Source of the DNA: CADEDH01 sp965263455
GTDB lineage: Bacteria; Actinomycetota; Acidimicrobiia; Acidimicrobiales; SZUA-35
Reading direction: 5' to 3'
Length of the DNA stretch: 64,000 nt
NCBI GenBank assembly: GCA_965263455.1
Contig: CBDHHN010000004.1
Span: 1,054,001 to 1,118,000, forward strand
Position numbers and translations under genes: made by a program. A model generated the notes under the pieces. That model did no database searches. It saw only the letters and a program-made list of their open reading frames with translations, and was not told the DNA's origin. Every line of letters begins with the position of its first letter. Positions within the stretch are counted from its first letter, which is position 1. Below, in pieces: positions 25,611 to 35,595 of the stretch.

Positions 25611-26669
25611 TCAGCGGAAGGGCGGCACGTACATCAGGCCGCCGTTGGTCCACAGGTCGTTGGGGCTGCCGGCGAGCGACAGACCGATCGGACCCAGGTT
25701 CCGCTGGTAGATCTCCTCGTAGTTCCCCATCTGGGAGATGATGTTGTAGGCGAACTTGGGATCGAGGCCCAGACCGCTGTCGAAGGTCACCTCGTCGCCG
25801 TCGGAGTCCTCGACCGGCTCGCCCAGGAAGCGGCGGATGTTGGAGTCCTCGGAGCTGAGGAAGCTGTCGACGTTGTCGGAGGTGATGCCCCACTCCCAGG
25901 CCTGCACCGTGGCCATGACGGCCCAGTTGACGACCTGGGCCCACTCGGTGTCACCGTCGGCCACCACCGGACCGAGCGGCTCCTTGGAGATGATCTCCGG
26001 CAGGATCGCGGTATCGATGTCCATGTTGGCGGCGAACGAGGCCAGCTGCGAGGCGTCGGAAGTCCACACCTCGCACTGACCGGCCTGGAAGGCCGGGTTG
26101 AGCTCGTCGTTGGACTCGAACTCCACCGGGGTGAAGCCGATGCCGAGGTCGCCGAGGACGGCGTTGAGGTTCAGAAGGGTGGTGGTACCGGTGAGCACGC
26201 AGATCGAGGCGCCCTCGACGCCGCTGAGCTCGGTGATGCCGCTGTCGGCCCGGACCATGAAGCCCTGCCCGTCGTAGAAGGTGGTGAACAGGAAGTTGGC
26301 CTGCTCCGACCCGTCGCGGCTGGCGGTCCAGGTGGTGTTGCGGATCAGCACGTCGATCTCACCCGACTGGAGGGTCGGGAACCGCTGGGCCGCCACCAGG
26401 GGCGTCACGTTGACCTTGGACGAGTCGCCGAGCACGCCTGCGGCGATGACCGAGCAGAAGTCGATGTCGAAGCCGCTGAAGCCACCGTCGGCGTCGACGA
26501 TGCCGAAGCCGGGCAGGGTGTCGTTGCCCCCGCACTCGATGACGTCGTTGTCGACGACGGAGGCAAGGGTGCCGCCACCGTCCTCGTCGTCGTCGCCGCT
26601 CCCGCAGGCGGCGGCCACGAACGCCAGCGCCAGCAAGGCGGCCAGAAGTCGCATCACGGATGCTTTCAT
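25611..26669 (-). CDS. Polar amino-acid ABC transporter, substrate-binding lipoprotein (AapJ type)
   Basis: This 352-residue protein starts at the ATG at 26669 (GGGGAGAG site upstream). A signal peptide ends in the lipobox ALAFVAAACGSG, so it is lipid-anchored outside the membrane. The mature part has the AapJ/BztA pattern: PGFGIVDADGGFSGFDIDFC near the start (ligand lobe), VLIRNTTWTASRD, GQGFMVRADSG and WTSDASQLAS. It binds polar or general L-amino acids and hands them to the two permeases. It is the first gene of the operon; a palindrome lies in its upstream region at 26764-26777. Confidence 0.94.
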   Translation of the reverse strand: MKASVMRLLAALLALAFVAAACGSGDDDEDGGGTLASVVDNDVIECGGNDTLPGFGIVDADGGFSGFDIDFCSVIAAGVLGDSSKVNVTPLVAAQRFPTLQSGEIDVLIRNTTWTASRDGSEQANFLFTTFYDGQGFMVRADSGITELSGVEGASICVLTGTTTLLNLNAVLGDLGIGFTPVEFESNDELNPAFQAGQCEVWTSDASQLASFAANMDIDTAILPEIISKEPLGPVVADGDTEWAQVVNWAVMATVQAWEWGITSDNVDSFLSSEDSNIRRFLGEPVEDSDGDEVTFDSGLGLDPKFAYNIISQMGNYEEIYQRNLGPIGLSLAGSPNDLWTNGGLMYVPPFR

Positions 26670-26763
26670 GAATCTCTCCCCACAATCGGCCGTCGTCTCC
26701 GGTCGGGCCGGGCCGACGGGTCTGATGGTGAAGGTGACGCTAGTCCCACCGAGAGGGTGGCGA

Positions 26764-26777
26764 CGTGATTCATCACG
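26764..26777. promoter_or_regulatory. Palindrome upstream of the amino-acid transporter operon
   Basis: CGTGAT (26764-26769) and ATCACG (26772-26777) form a perfect inverted repeat with a 2-base spacer. It sits about 95 bases before the operon start and 8 bases downstream (minus strand) of a TTGACA hexamer at 26786-26791. It could be an operator for a nitrogen- or amino-acid-responsive regulator; the regulator is unknown. Confidence 0.4.
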
Positions 26778-26823
26778 AAACGCGATGTCAATCCATGCTG
26801 ACGCAAAGGTTTCAGGCCGAGCC

Positions 26824-27774
26824 TCAGCGGGCGGCGTCGAGCACCTCGGCCGCCCGGGCCACGTCCCGCTGCAGCTGGGCTGACAGGGCATCGATCCCGT
26901 CGAAGCGTTGCTCCGATCGAAGCAGCTCGACCAACTGGACCCGGGCCGCCTCGCCGTAGAGATCGCCGTCGAAGCCGATCAGGTGGGCCTCGACCAGGGC
27001 GTGCTCGGCGTTCTGGTAGAAGGTGGGACGCTTGCCGATGTTGACGGCGGCAGGCCAGCGCTCGCCGTCGGGTCGGAGGTACCAGCCGGCGTAGACGGCG
27101 TCGGCCGGAATGGCCATGTGGCGGGGCACCGCCACGTTGGCGGTGGGGAAGCCGATGGTCCGACCCCGCTGGTCACCCCCCACGACCGGCCCCCGGATCT
27201 CGTGGTAGCGGCCCAGGAGGCGGGCGGCGGTGGCGACCTCGCCCCCGGCCAGGGCCCGGCGGATCGCGGTCGACGAGACGGCCTCGTCGGCCCCGTTGGG
27301 GCGGGGCAGCAGGCTCACGCCCTCCACCTCGAATCCGTGTTGGCGGCCCAGCGTCGTGAGCAGCTCGATGTTGCCGGCCCGGCCCTTGCCGAAGTGGAAG
27401 TCGCTACCGACCACGACCGACCGGGCCCGCAGCCCACGCACGATCACCCGCTCGACGAAGTCCTGGGCCGTCTCGGTCGATGCCGTGGTGTCGAAGGGGA
27501 TGACGACCACGGTCTCGACCCCGGCGTCGGCCAACAGGTCGAGCTTCTGGTCGAGGTCGGTGAGGAGCCGCGGGGCCGACTCGGGCCGCAGCACGTAGGC
27601 CGGGTGGGGATCGAAGGTGACCAGGGCGGTGCGGGCCCCATAGCGCTCGGCCGCCCGCTGGGTGGCCCGGATCACGGCCCGGTGACCGAGGTGCACTCCG
27701 TCGTAGGCGCCGATGGTGAGGGCGTGACCGTCGTCGAGGGCGGGCCAGGCGTCGGGGTCGCGGTAGAGCTCCAC
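26824..27774 (-). CDS. ribF: Bifunctional riboflavin kinase/FAD synthetase
   Basis: RibF phosphorylates riboflavin to FMN and adenylylates FMN to FAD in the cytoplasm. The 316-residue length is normal. The N-terminal adenylyltransferase domain shows IGAYDGVHLGHRAVI (nucleotide-binding HxGH-type motif) and VGSDFHFGKGRAGN with AVSSTAIRRAL. The C-terminal kinase domain has QRGRTIGFPTANVAVP and VNIGKRPTFYQ. The GTG at 27774 is preceded by a TAACCT box at 9 bases. It follows truB (71-base gap), the usual actinobacterial order, but rpsO no longer follows it. Confidence 0.97.
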   Translation of the reverse strand: MELYRDPDAWPALDDGHALTIGAYDGVHLGHRAVIRATQRAAERYGARTALVTFDPHPAYVLRPESAPRLLTDLDQKLDLLADAGVETVVVIPFDTTASTETAQDFVERVIVRGLRARSVVVGSDFHFGKGRAGNIELLTTLGRQHGFEVEGVSLLPRPNGADEAVSSTAIRRALAGGEVATAARLLGRYHEIRGPVVGGDQRGRTIGFPTANVAVPRHMAIPADAVYAGWYLRPDGERWPAAVNIGKRPTFYQNAEHALVEAHLIGFDGDLYGEAARVQLVELLRSEQRFDGIDALSAQLQRDVARAAEVLDAAR

Positions 27775-27783
27775 AGTTGAGGG

Positions 27784-27789
27784 AGGTTA
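27784..27789 (-). promoter_or_regulatory. Possible leaderless -10 box for ribF (TAACCT)
   Basis: TAACCT on the minus strand ends 9 bases before the GTG at 27774. Confidence 0.4.
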
Positions 27790-27845
27790 CCGCCGGGCGG
27801 GCCGATGCGTCAGACCAGAACGGGCCGGAGACCGGGCATCGCCCC

Positions 27846-28721
27846 TCAGCCGTTGCCGGCCAGAACCTTCACCGGCCTCAGTTCACCGTCACGGGCCTCG
27901 TACACCGCCAACAGCTCCTCCCCCGGACCCCGGATGGCCAACCGGCCCTGCCCGGGGGCGGGGCCCAGCGACCGTCCGTTGCGAACCTGGCCCGCCACCA
28001 CCTCGTCGACGTCGACCACGGTCAGGTGGCCGAGCAGATCGAGTACGGGCCGCACCTCGAGCTCCTCGACCGGGCACGCCTGGTCGAGGGTGAAGGGGCC
28101 GACCGCGGTCCGACGCAGGCGGGCCAGGTGGGCGCCGCCGCCCAAGGCGGCACCGAGGTCGGCGGCCAGGGTCCGGATGTAGGTGCCCGACGAGCAGTCG
28201 ACCTCCACGTCGTAGGCCAGTGGGTCGTCGGTTGGCGTGACCTCGTAGCGGTGGACGGTCACCGGCCGGGGTTCGCGGGCGATCTCCTTGCCCTCCCGGG
28301 CCAGCTCGTGGAGGCGTTTCCCGTCGACCTTGACCGCCGAGACCATGGGCGGGATCTGCTCGATGTCGCCCACGAAGGTCAGCGCCGCCGCCGCCACCTG
28401 GTCCGGGGTCACCGACATCTCGTGGGTGGCCGTGACCTCGCCGGCGGCGTCGAGGGTCGACGTCTCGATCCCGAGCCGGACGGTGCCGGTGTAGGACTTG
28501 TCGGCGCCGGTCACGAACTGGAGCAGCTTGGTCCCCACGCCCACACCGAGCACGAGAACGCCGGTGGCGTCGGGGTCGAGCGTCCCGGCGTGGCCCACCT
28601 TGCGGGTCCCGAGCGCCCGCCGGACCTGGTCGACCACGTCGTGGCTGGTACAGCCGGCGGGCTTGTCGACCACCACGCAACCCGAGACCCCGGAGTCCTT
28701 CCTCCGACCCCGTCGGGCCAT
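27846..28721 (-). CDS. truB: tRNA pseudouridine(55) synthase
   Basis: TruB makes pseudouridine 55 in the T-loop of tRNAs. The 291-residue protein shows GCVVVDKPAGCTSHDVV, the catalytic motif GHAGTLDPDATGVLVLGVG with its Asp, and VDCSSGTYIRTLAADLG. The C-terminal PUA-like domain is present (about 220-291). The ATG at 28721 overlaps the rbfA stop (ATGA), so the two are translationally coupled. Confidence 0.97.
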   Translation of the reverse strand: MARRGRRKDSGVSGCVVVDKPAGCTSHDVVDQVRRALGTRKVGHAGTLDPDATGVLVLGVGVGTKLLQFVTGADKSYTGTVRLGIETSTLDAAGEVTATHEMSVTPDQVAAAALTFVGDIEQIPPMVSAVKVDGKRLHELAREGKEIAREPRPVTVHRYEVTPTDDPLAYDVEVDCSSGTYIRTLAADLGAALGGGAHLARLRRTAVGPFTLDQACPVEELEVRPVLDLLGHLTVVDVDEVVAGQVRNGRSLGPAPGQGRLAIRGPGEELLAVYEARDGELRPVKVLAGNG

Positions 28722-29158
28722 CAGCCGAGCCCGTCCTCGTCGTCGTCCGCCTCCGGCGACTCAGCGTCGCCCGGCCGGTCGAGGCCGGCCAGGATGCCCT
28801 CGATGCGGGCCCCGGCCCGCACCGCGGGATCGAAGGCGAAGACGACCTCCGGCACCTTGCGGATGCGGGCCGACCGGCCGATGTCGGCCTGGACCGCCTT
28901 GCGGTGCTCGTCCAGCGCCTCCAGGATCTCGTCGTCGTGCGACTCGTCGGCCAGGGTCGAGATGTAGACGACGGCCTTGTTCAGATCGGCGTCGACCTCG
29001 ACCCCGGTCACGGTGAGGAAACCGAGCCGGTCGTCGTCGACCCGCTCCAGGTGATCGGCCACGATCTCCTGGAGCAGCGTGTTGAGCCGGGCCGTGCGCG
29101 GGAACTGCCGCTTGGTCGCCGGTCTGGGGTTGCGCCTGCCCTGCGCTCGTCGGGCCAC
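28721..29158 (-). CDS. rbfA: 30S ribosome-binding factor A
   Basis: RbfA is a small KH-like protein that helps mature the 30S subunit. The GTG at 29158 is preferred because AGGAGG lies 5 bases upstream, giving 145 residues. Motifs are TARLNTLLQEIVADHLERV, TVTGVEVDADLNKAVVYIS and the kinked KH region RSARIRKVPEVVFAFDPAV. The C-terminus adds an acidic tail (SPEADDDEDG). It sits between a DUF503 gene and truB, the standard place downstream of infB. Confidence 0.96.
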   Translation of the reverse strand: MARRAQGRRNPRPATKRQFPRTARLNTLLQEIVADHLERVDDDRLGFLTVTGVEVDADLNKAVVYISTLADESHDDEILEALDEHRKAVQADIGRSARIRKVPEVVFAFDPAVRAGARIEGILAGLDRPGDAESPEADDDEDGLG

Positions 29159-29240
29159 GATGCCTCCTGTCGGGTTCTCGCCGTCGGTCGCTGCCACTCA
29201 CTCATGCCAGCGCGTGCCGCTCGTCGGCACCCACTGCCGT

Positions 29241-29531
29241 TCACTCCTCGTCCCACCAGGACCGGACCAGTTCCAGGACCTCCACGTCGGGGCGGGACCA
29301 CAGGTACCGCTCGACGTCGTCCATGACCCGCTCCAGGTGGGACACCGAACCCCCGACGACCGAGACCCCCAGGGTGGTCCGCTGCCACTTGTCGACATGG
29401 TCGACCTCGGCCGCCGCCACCCCGGTCTGGGAGTCCAGGTGGCGGAGCATGGGGGTGACGGCCGAGCGCTTGGCCTTCAGGGACTGACTCACCGGCAGGT
29501 GCAGGTCGGCCCGAAGGATCAGGACGTGCAT
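29241..29531 (-). CDS. DUF503 family protein (YlxP-like)
   Basis: This 96-residue protein matches the DUF503 family found between infB and rbfA in many Gram-positive bacteria. It starts MHVLILRADLHLPVSQSLKAKRSAV, followed by AAAEVDHVDKWQRTTLGVSVVGG and a C-terminal helix. The family is small, soluble and probably linked to ribosome or translation function; the molecular role is not established. A TAGGGT box 6 bases upstream of the ATG suggests its own leaderless promoter inside the operon. Confidence 0.92.
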   Translation of the reverse strand: MHVLILRADLHLPVSQSLKAKRSAVTPMLRHLDSQTGVAAAEVDHVDKWQRTTLGVSVVGGSVSHLERVMDDVERYLWSRPDVEVLELVRSWWDEE

Positions 29532-29537
29532 GGCCCC

Positions 29538-29543
29538 ACCCTA
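29538..29543 (-). promoter_or_regulatory. Leaderless -10 box for the DUF503 gene (TAGGGT)
   Basis: TAGGGT on the minus strand ends 6 bases before the ATG at 29531. Confidence 0.5.
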
Positions 29544-29595
29544 GGGGCCGGGGCGGCCCCCTGTCGGGCGCCGACGCCGACCCCGCCGGTCCCGA

Positions 29596-32631
<3,036 letters not shown>

Positions 32632-32692
32632 GTGATTCTTTCCACCCTTACGGGTCGTGGTTGCCGCAGAGCGGCTGGAGCGACAACCCAGC

Positions 32693-33007
32693 CTAGCGGT
32701 CTGGGGAACGAACGATGCGGGCCAGGTCGGCCCGCATCGCGTCAACCGAGCCGGGATCGACCGGGCGACGGAAGGCCCGCGACCACCGTCGGGACGCCGA
32801 GGCGGTGTCGAAGCAATCGAGGAGGGCGTCGGCGCACAACCAGGCGCCCCTGCCACCGGCCCCGTCGCCCGGGCCGAGTCGGTCCTCGACCAGGGCGAAG
32901 CGGTGCAGTTCGGCCTGGGGCCTGATCTGGCGACAGCCGATGCAGGTACGCCGGGGATCAGTCCTCGTCGGTGGCTCCGTCGTCGGTTGCGGCCGAGGCA
33001 AGAGCAT
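32693..33007 (-). CDS. ylxR: YlxR family (DUF448) RNA-binding-like protein
   Basis: YlxR proteins are small basic proteins encoded between nusA and infB; structural work suggests RNA binding. The motif DPRRTCIGCRQIRPQAELHRF carries the family R-T-C-x-G-C-R signature, and GRGAWLCADALLDC follows. The start is uncertain: the ATG at 33007 (104 residues) lies within the nusA C-terminal coding region, overlapping it by 50 bases, and no nearer ATG/GTG is in frame. The open frame extends far upstream only because it runs through the nusA repeats. Confidence 0.85.
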   Translation of the reverse strand: MLLPRPQPTTEPPTRTDPRRTCIGCRQIRPQAELHRFALVEDRLGPGDGAGGRGAWLCADALLDCFDTASASRRWSRAFRRPVDPGSVDAMRADLARIVRSPDR

Positions 33008-34436
33008 CGACCGGCTCGGCCTCTGCATCGGAGTGGTCGGAGGCGGGGCCGTCGTCGGCACCATCGACCACCTCGGCACCCTCGACCATCTCGGCACCCT
33101 CGACCGGCTCAGCACCGTCGACACCATCGACCACCTCGGCACCCTCGACCGGCTCAGCACCGTCGACACCATCGACCACCTCGGCACCCTCGACCGGCTC
33201 AGCACCGTCGACACCATCGACCACCTCGGCACCCTCGACCGGCTCAGCACCGTCGACACCATCGACCACCTCGGCACCCTCGACCGGCTCGGCCTCGGCC
33301 TCGGCCTCGGCCCCGGCCGTCCACTCCTCGGCCGAGATGGCCGGGCTACCGTCGGCCGGCTGCCACATCTGCTCGCCGGTTTCGGGGTCGATGATCCACT
33401 CGCCCTCGGCCCACTCCTCGCCGCCGAACTCCTCCTGGTACTCCTCGGCCTGCTTGGCCTCCTCCTCCAACTGGGTCTCGCTCTTGATGTCGATACGCCA
33501 GCCGGTGAGGCGGTGGGCCAACCGGGCGTTCTGGCCCTCCTTGCCGATGGCCAGGGAGAGCTGGAAGTCGGGGACGATGACCTCGGCGGTGCCGGTGTCG
33601 AAGTCGATCCGGACCTCTTTGACCTTGGCCGGCGACAGGGCCTTGGCCACGAACTCGTAGGGGTCCTCGTTGAACGGGATGATGTCGACCTTCTCGCCGT
33701 TCAGTTCGTTGACCACCATCCGCACCCGAGACCCGCGGGCCCCGACGCAGGCGCCGACGGGGTCGACGTTCTGGTCGTTGGACCACACCGAGATCTTGGT
33801 CCGGTGCCCGGGTTCGCGGGCGCAGGCCTTGATCTCGACGATGCCGTCGGCGATCTCGGGGACCTCCAACTCGAACAGTCGCTTGATCAGACCGGGATGG
33901 GTCCGGCTGACCACGATCTGGGGCCCCTTGGCCGTACGGCGGACCTCGACGATGTAGGCCTTGATCCGGTTGCCGTTCTCGTTGCGGGGACCCATCGACA
34001 CCTGCTCGGCCTGGGGCAGCAGGGCCTCGACCCGACCGAGGTCGAGGAGGGTGTACCGGGAGTCGGTCTGCTGCACGATGCCGGTGACGATGTCGCCCTC
34101 CCGGCCGGCGTACTCCTCGTACTTCTGCTCCCGCTCGACCTCGCGGATGCCCTGGGTGAGGATCTGCTTGGTCGTCTGGGCCGCGATCCGGCCGAACGAG
34201 TCCGGGGTGACGTCGAGTTCGGGGCCGAAGGGCTCGCCCTCCTCGTCCAGTTCCTGGGCGAACACCCTGATGTCGAACGTGGCCGGATCGATCGTCACCC
34301 ACGAGTACTCGTAGGAGTCGGGCATGCGCTTGTAGGCCGACTCCAGGGCGTTGGCCATGATCCCGAACAGCTTGTCGATCGAGATTCCACGGTCCTCGGC
34401 CAAGGCGTGCAGCGCCTCGGTCATCTCATTACTCAT
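32958..34436 (-). CDS. nusA: Transcription termination/antitermination factor NusA with C-terminal repeats
   Basis: NusA binds RNA polymerase and RNA to control pausing, termination and antitermination. The ATG at 34436 overlaps the rimP stop. The N-terminal domain (MSNEMTEALHALAEDRGISI) is followed by an S1 domain (GDIVTGIVQQTDSRYTLLDLG), KH1 (DPVGACVGARGSRVRMVVNEL) and KH2 (FQLSLAIGKEGQNARLAHRL). After about residue 345 the protein has an acidic tail with four to five 15-residue repeats (PVEGAEVVDGVDGAE). The 492-residue length exceeds usual actinobacterial NusA because of that tail. It is in the rimP-nusA-ylxR-infB operon. Confidence 0.97.
   Translation of the reverse strand: MSNEMTEALHALAEDRGISIDKLFGIMANALESAYKRMPDSYEYSWVTIDPATFDIRVFAQELDEEGEPFGPELDVTPDSFGRIAAQTTKQILTQGIREVEREQKYEEYAGREGDIVTGIVQQTDSRYTLLDLGRVEALLPQAEQVSMGPRNENGNRIKAYIVEVRRTAKGPQIVVSRTHPGLIKRLFELEVPEIADGIVEIKACAREPGHRTKISVWSNDQNVDPVGACVGARGSRVRMVVNELNGEKVDIIPFNEDPYEFVAKALSPAKVKEVRIDFDTGTAEVIVPDFQLSLAIGKEGQNARLAHRLTGWRIDIKSETQLEEEAKQAEEYQEEFGGEEWAEGEWIIDPETGEQMWQPADGSPAISAEEWTAGAEAEAEAEPVEGAEVVDGVDGAEPVEGAEVVDGVDGAEPVEGAEVVDGVDGAEPVEGAEVVDGVDGAEPVEGAEMVEGAEVVDGADDGPASDHSDAEAEPVDALASAATDDGATDED
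33093..33272 (-). repeat. Four 45-bp tandem repeats in the nusA 3' end
   Basis: A 45-base unit repeats at 33093, 33138, 33183 and 33228, with a partial fifth copy starting at 33273. The units appear identical. They encode PVEGAEVVDGVDGAE in NusA. Perfect nucleotide identity indicates recent expansion. Confidence 0.95.
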
Positions 34437-35023
34437 CACACACCTCGTGCCTGGGGTGATTGCTTCTTCTTGCCCGCCTTATTGCCGCCGGCCTTGCTTC
34501 CGGAGGGTCGACCTCCGGACTTCTTCTGCTTACCGCCCTGGCCCGGCTTCGGAGCCGGACCCCATTCGAACACCGTTCGGGCCCGGTCGACGGAGGCCAG
34601 GTCCACGGTGTGGCTCTCGGACTCGTCCAGATCGACCCCGTCGATCTCGACCGCCTCGATGGTGGCGTCGTCGTCACTGGCGTCGACCAGGAGCCCCCGG
34701 AATCGCCGCCGGTCGGGGCCCGGCAGCAGCTTCACGATGACCTGCTCCCCCACCGCCCGCCGGAAGTGGGCGGCAGAACGGAGCCGCCGCTCCAGGCCGG
34801 GGCTCGACACCTCGAGCAGGTACCGGCCGGGGATCGGATCGTGCTGGTCGAGCAGGGGTGAGATCAGGCGGTTGACCTCGGCCAGTTGCTCAGTGGTGAC
34901 GCCGCCCTCAGCGTCCACGGTGACCCGGAGGGAGCCTCCGGCGTACTCGATGTCGAGCAACTCGACGCCGAGGGAGTTCACCACACCGTCGAGAAGGTCC
35001 CACACCCGTTCCTCGACCGACAT
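34436..35023 (-). CDS. rimP: Ribosome maturation factor RimP
   Basis: RimP binds the 30S subunit during maturation. The 195-residue protein shows GVELLDIEYAGGSLRVTVDAEGGV, RLISPLLDQHDPIPGRYLLEVSSPGLERRL (family signature) and an extended Lys/Gly-rich tail (from about residue 155: KQKKSGGRPSGSKAGG) likely to contact RNA. It heads the nusA-infB operon; stop and nusA start overlap. An AAAGGAGG-like site precedes the ATG. A 12-base-stem hairpin lies about 55 bases upstream. Confidence 0.96.
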   Translation of the reverse strand: MSVEERVWDLLDGVVNSLGVELLDIEYAGGSLRVTVDAEGGVTTEQLAEVNRLISPLLDQHDPIPGRYLLEVSSPGLERRLRSAAHFRRAVGEQVIVKLLPGPDRRRFRGLLVDASDDDATIEAVEIDGVDLDESESHTVDLASVDRARTVFEWGPAPKPGQGGKQKKSGGRPSGSKAGGNKAGKKKQSPQARGV

Positions 35024-35077
35024 CGGCGTGCCCTCCTTTCCGTACGGCGTCTGTTGGCGCGACTGGTCACATGAACC

Positions 35078-35105
35078 AAAGGCGTGGGCACGAGCCCACG
35101 CCTTT
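35078..35105. terminator. 12-bp-stem hairpin between rimP and a divergent gene
   Basis: Perfect arms AAAGGCGTGGGC (35078-35089) and GCCCACGCCTTT (35094-35105) flank a 4-base loop. The stem ends in TTT in both directions but no longer U-run follows. It may end transcripts running through from the ispG operon or act as an attenuator in the rimP leader. Confidence 0.5.
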
Positions 35106-35166
35106 CAGCACCGTCAACGATACCGGTTGAGGCCCCGGTTGAGGCCCCGGCCCCAGGTCGGGCCAC

Positions 35167-35172
35167 TACGCT
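35167..35172 (+). promoter_or_regulatory. Leaderless -10 box (TACGCT)
   Basis: TACGCT ends 8 bases before the ATG at 35181. Confidence 0.45.
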
Positions 35173-35180
35173 CGGTCACC

Positions 35181-35471
35181 ATGGGCATGTGGGACAGGGT
35201 GCGGGCCTGGTTGTCGAACGAGGGTCGGGAACTGGGTGAAGTCGGCCGGGACCTCGGGGACCGGCTGGACCGGGACCTCACCGAACGAGAGCGTCGGCTC
35301 AACGAGACGCCGACCGAGGCCGTCGAGCGGCTTCAGGCCGAAGCCGAGGCCAACGACTCGGTGTTCGCCGACCTCGAGGATCGCATCGCCGGTCGAGGCT
35401 TCCGAGCCGACGCAACGACCGAACTGACCGACGACCCCGCCGACGAGGCGACCGACACCTCGGAGAACTGA
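35181..35471 (+). CDS. Small charged helical protein of unknown function
   Basis: I do not recognise this 96-residue protein. It is almost entirely charged and helical: MGMWDRVRAWLSNEGRELGE is an amphipathic start, followed by repeated Arg/Asp/Leu patterns (GRDLGDRLDRDLTERERRL) that could form a coiled coil, and ends in an acidic disordered tail. The Trp-containing amphipathic N-terminus could lie on a membrane. It is divergent from rimP and convergent with ispG (124-base gap). Its start is supported by the TACGCT box. Confidence 0.7.
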   Translation: MGMWDRVRAWLSNEGRELGEVGRDLGDRLDRDLTERERRLNETPTEAVERLQAEAEANDSVFADLEDRIAGRGFRADATTELTDDPADEATDTSEN

Positions 35472-35595
35472 GCCGGAGGCCCGGTATCCCGGCGACGGCG
35501 ACCCCGATCACCTCGGCCGGAACGGCGCCGGCCCGGATCAGCTCGACGGAGCAGCGGCGAGGCTGCGGCCGACCGTCGATGGGACGGTGAGCCGG

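Noticed and set aside
33093..33290. CRISPR-like array
   Set aside because: The 45-base units have no spacers and are in-frame coding repeats of nusA.
34437..34439. GTG start for nusA one codon upstream
   Set aside because: The ATG at 34436 has better spacing to the GAGGT site and forms the usual overlap with the rimP stop.
35078..35105. tRNA gene upstream of rimP (as metY in E. coli)
   Set aside because: Only a single hairpin is present; there is no cloverleaf, T-loop GTTCGAATC-type sequence or CCA end.
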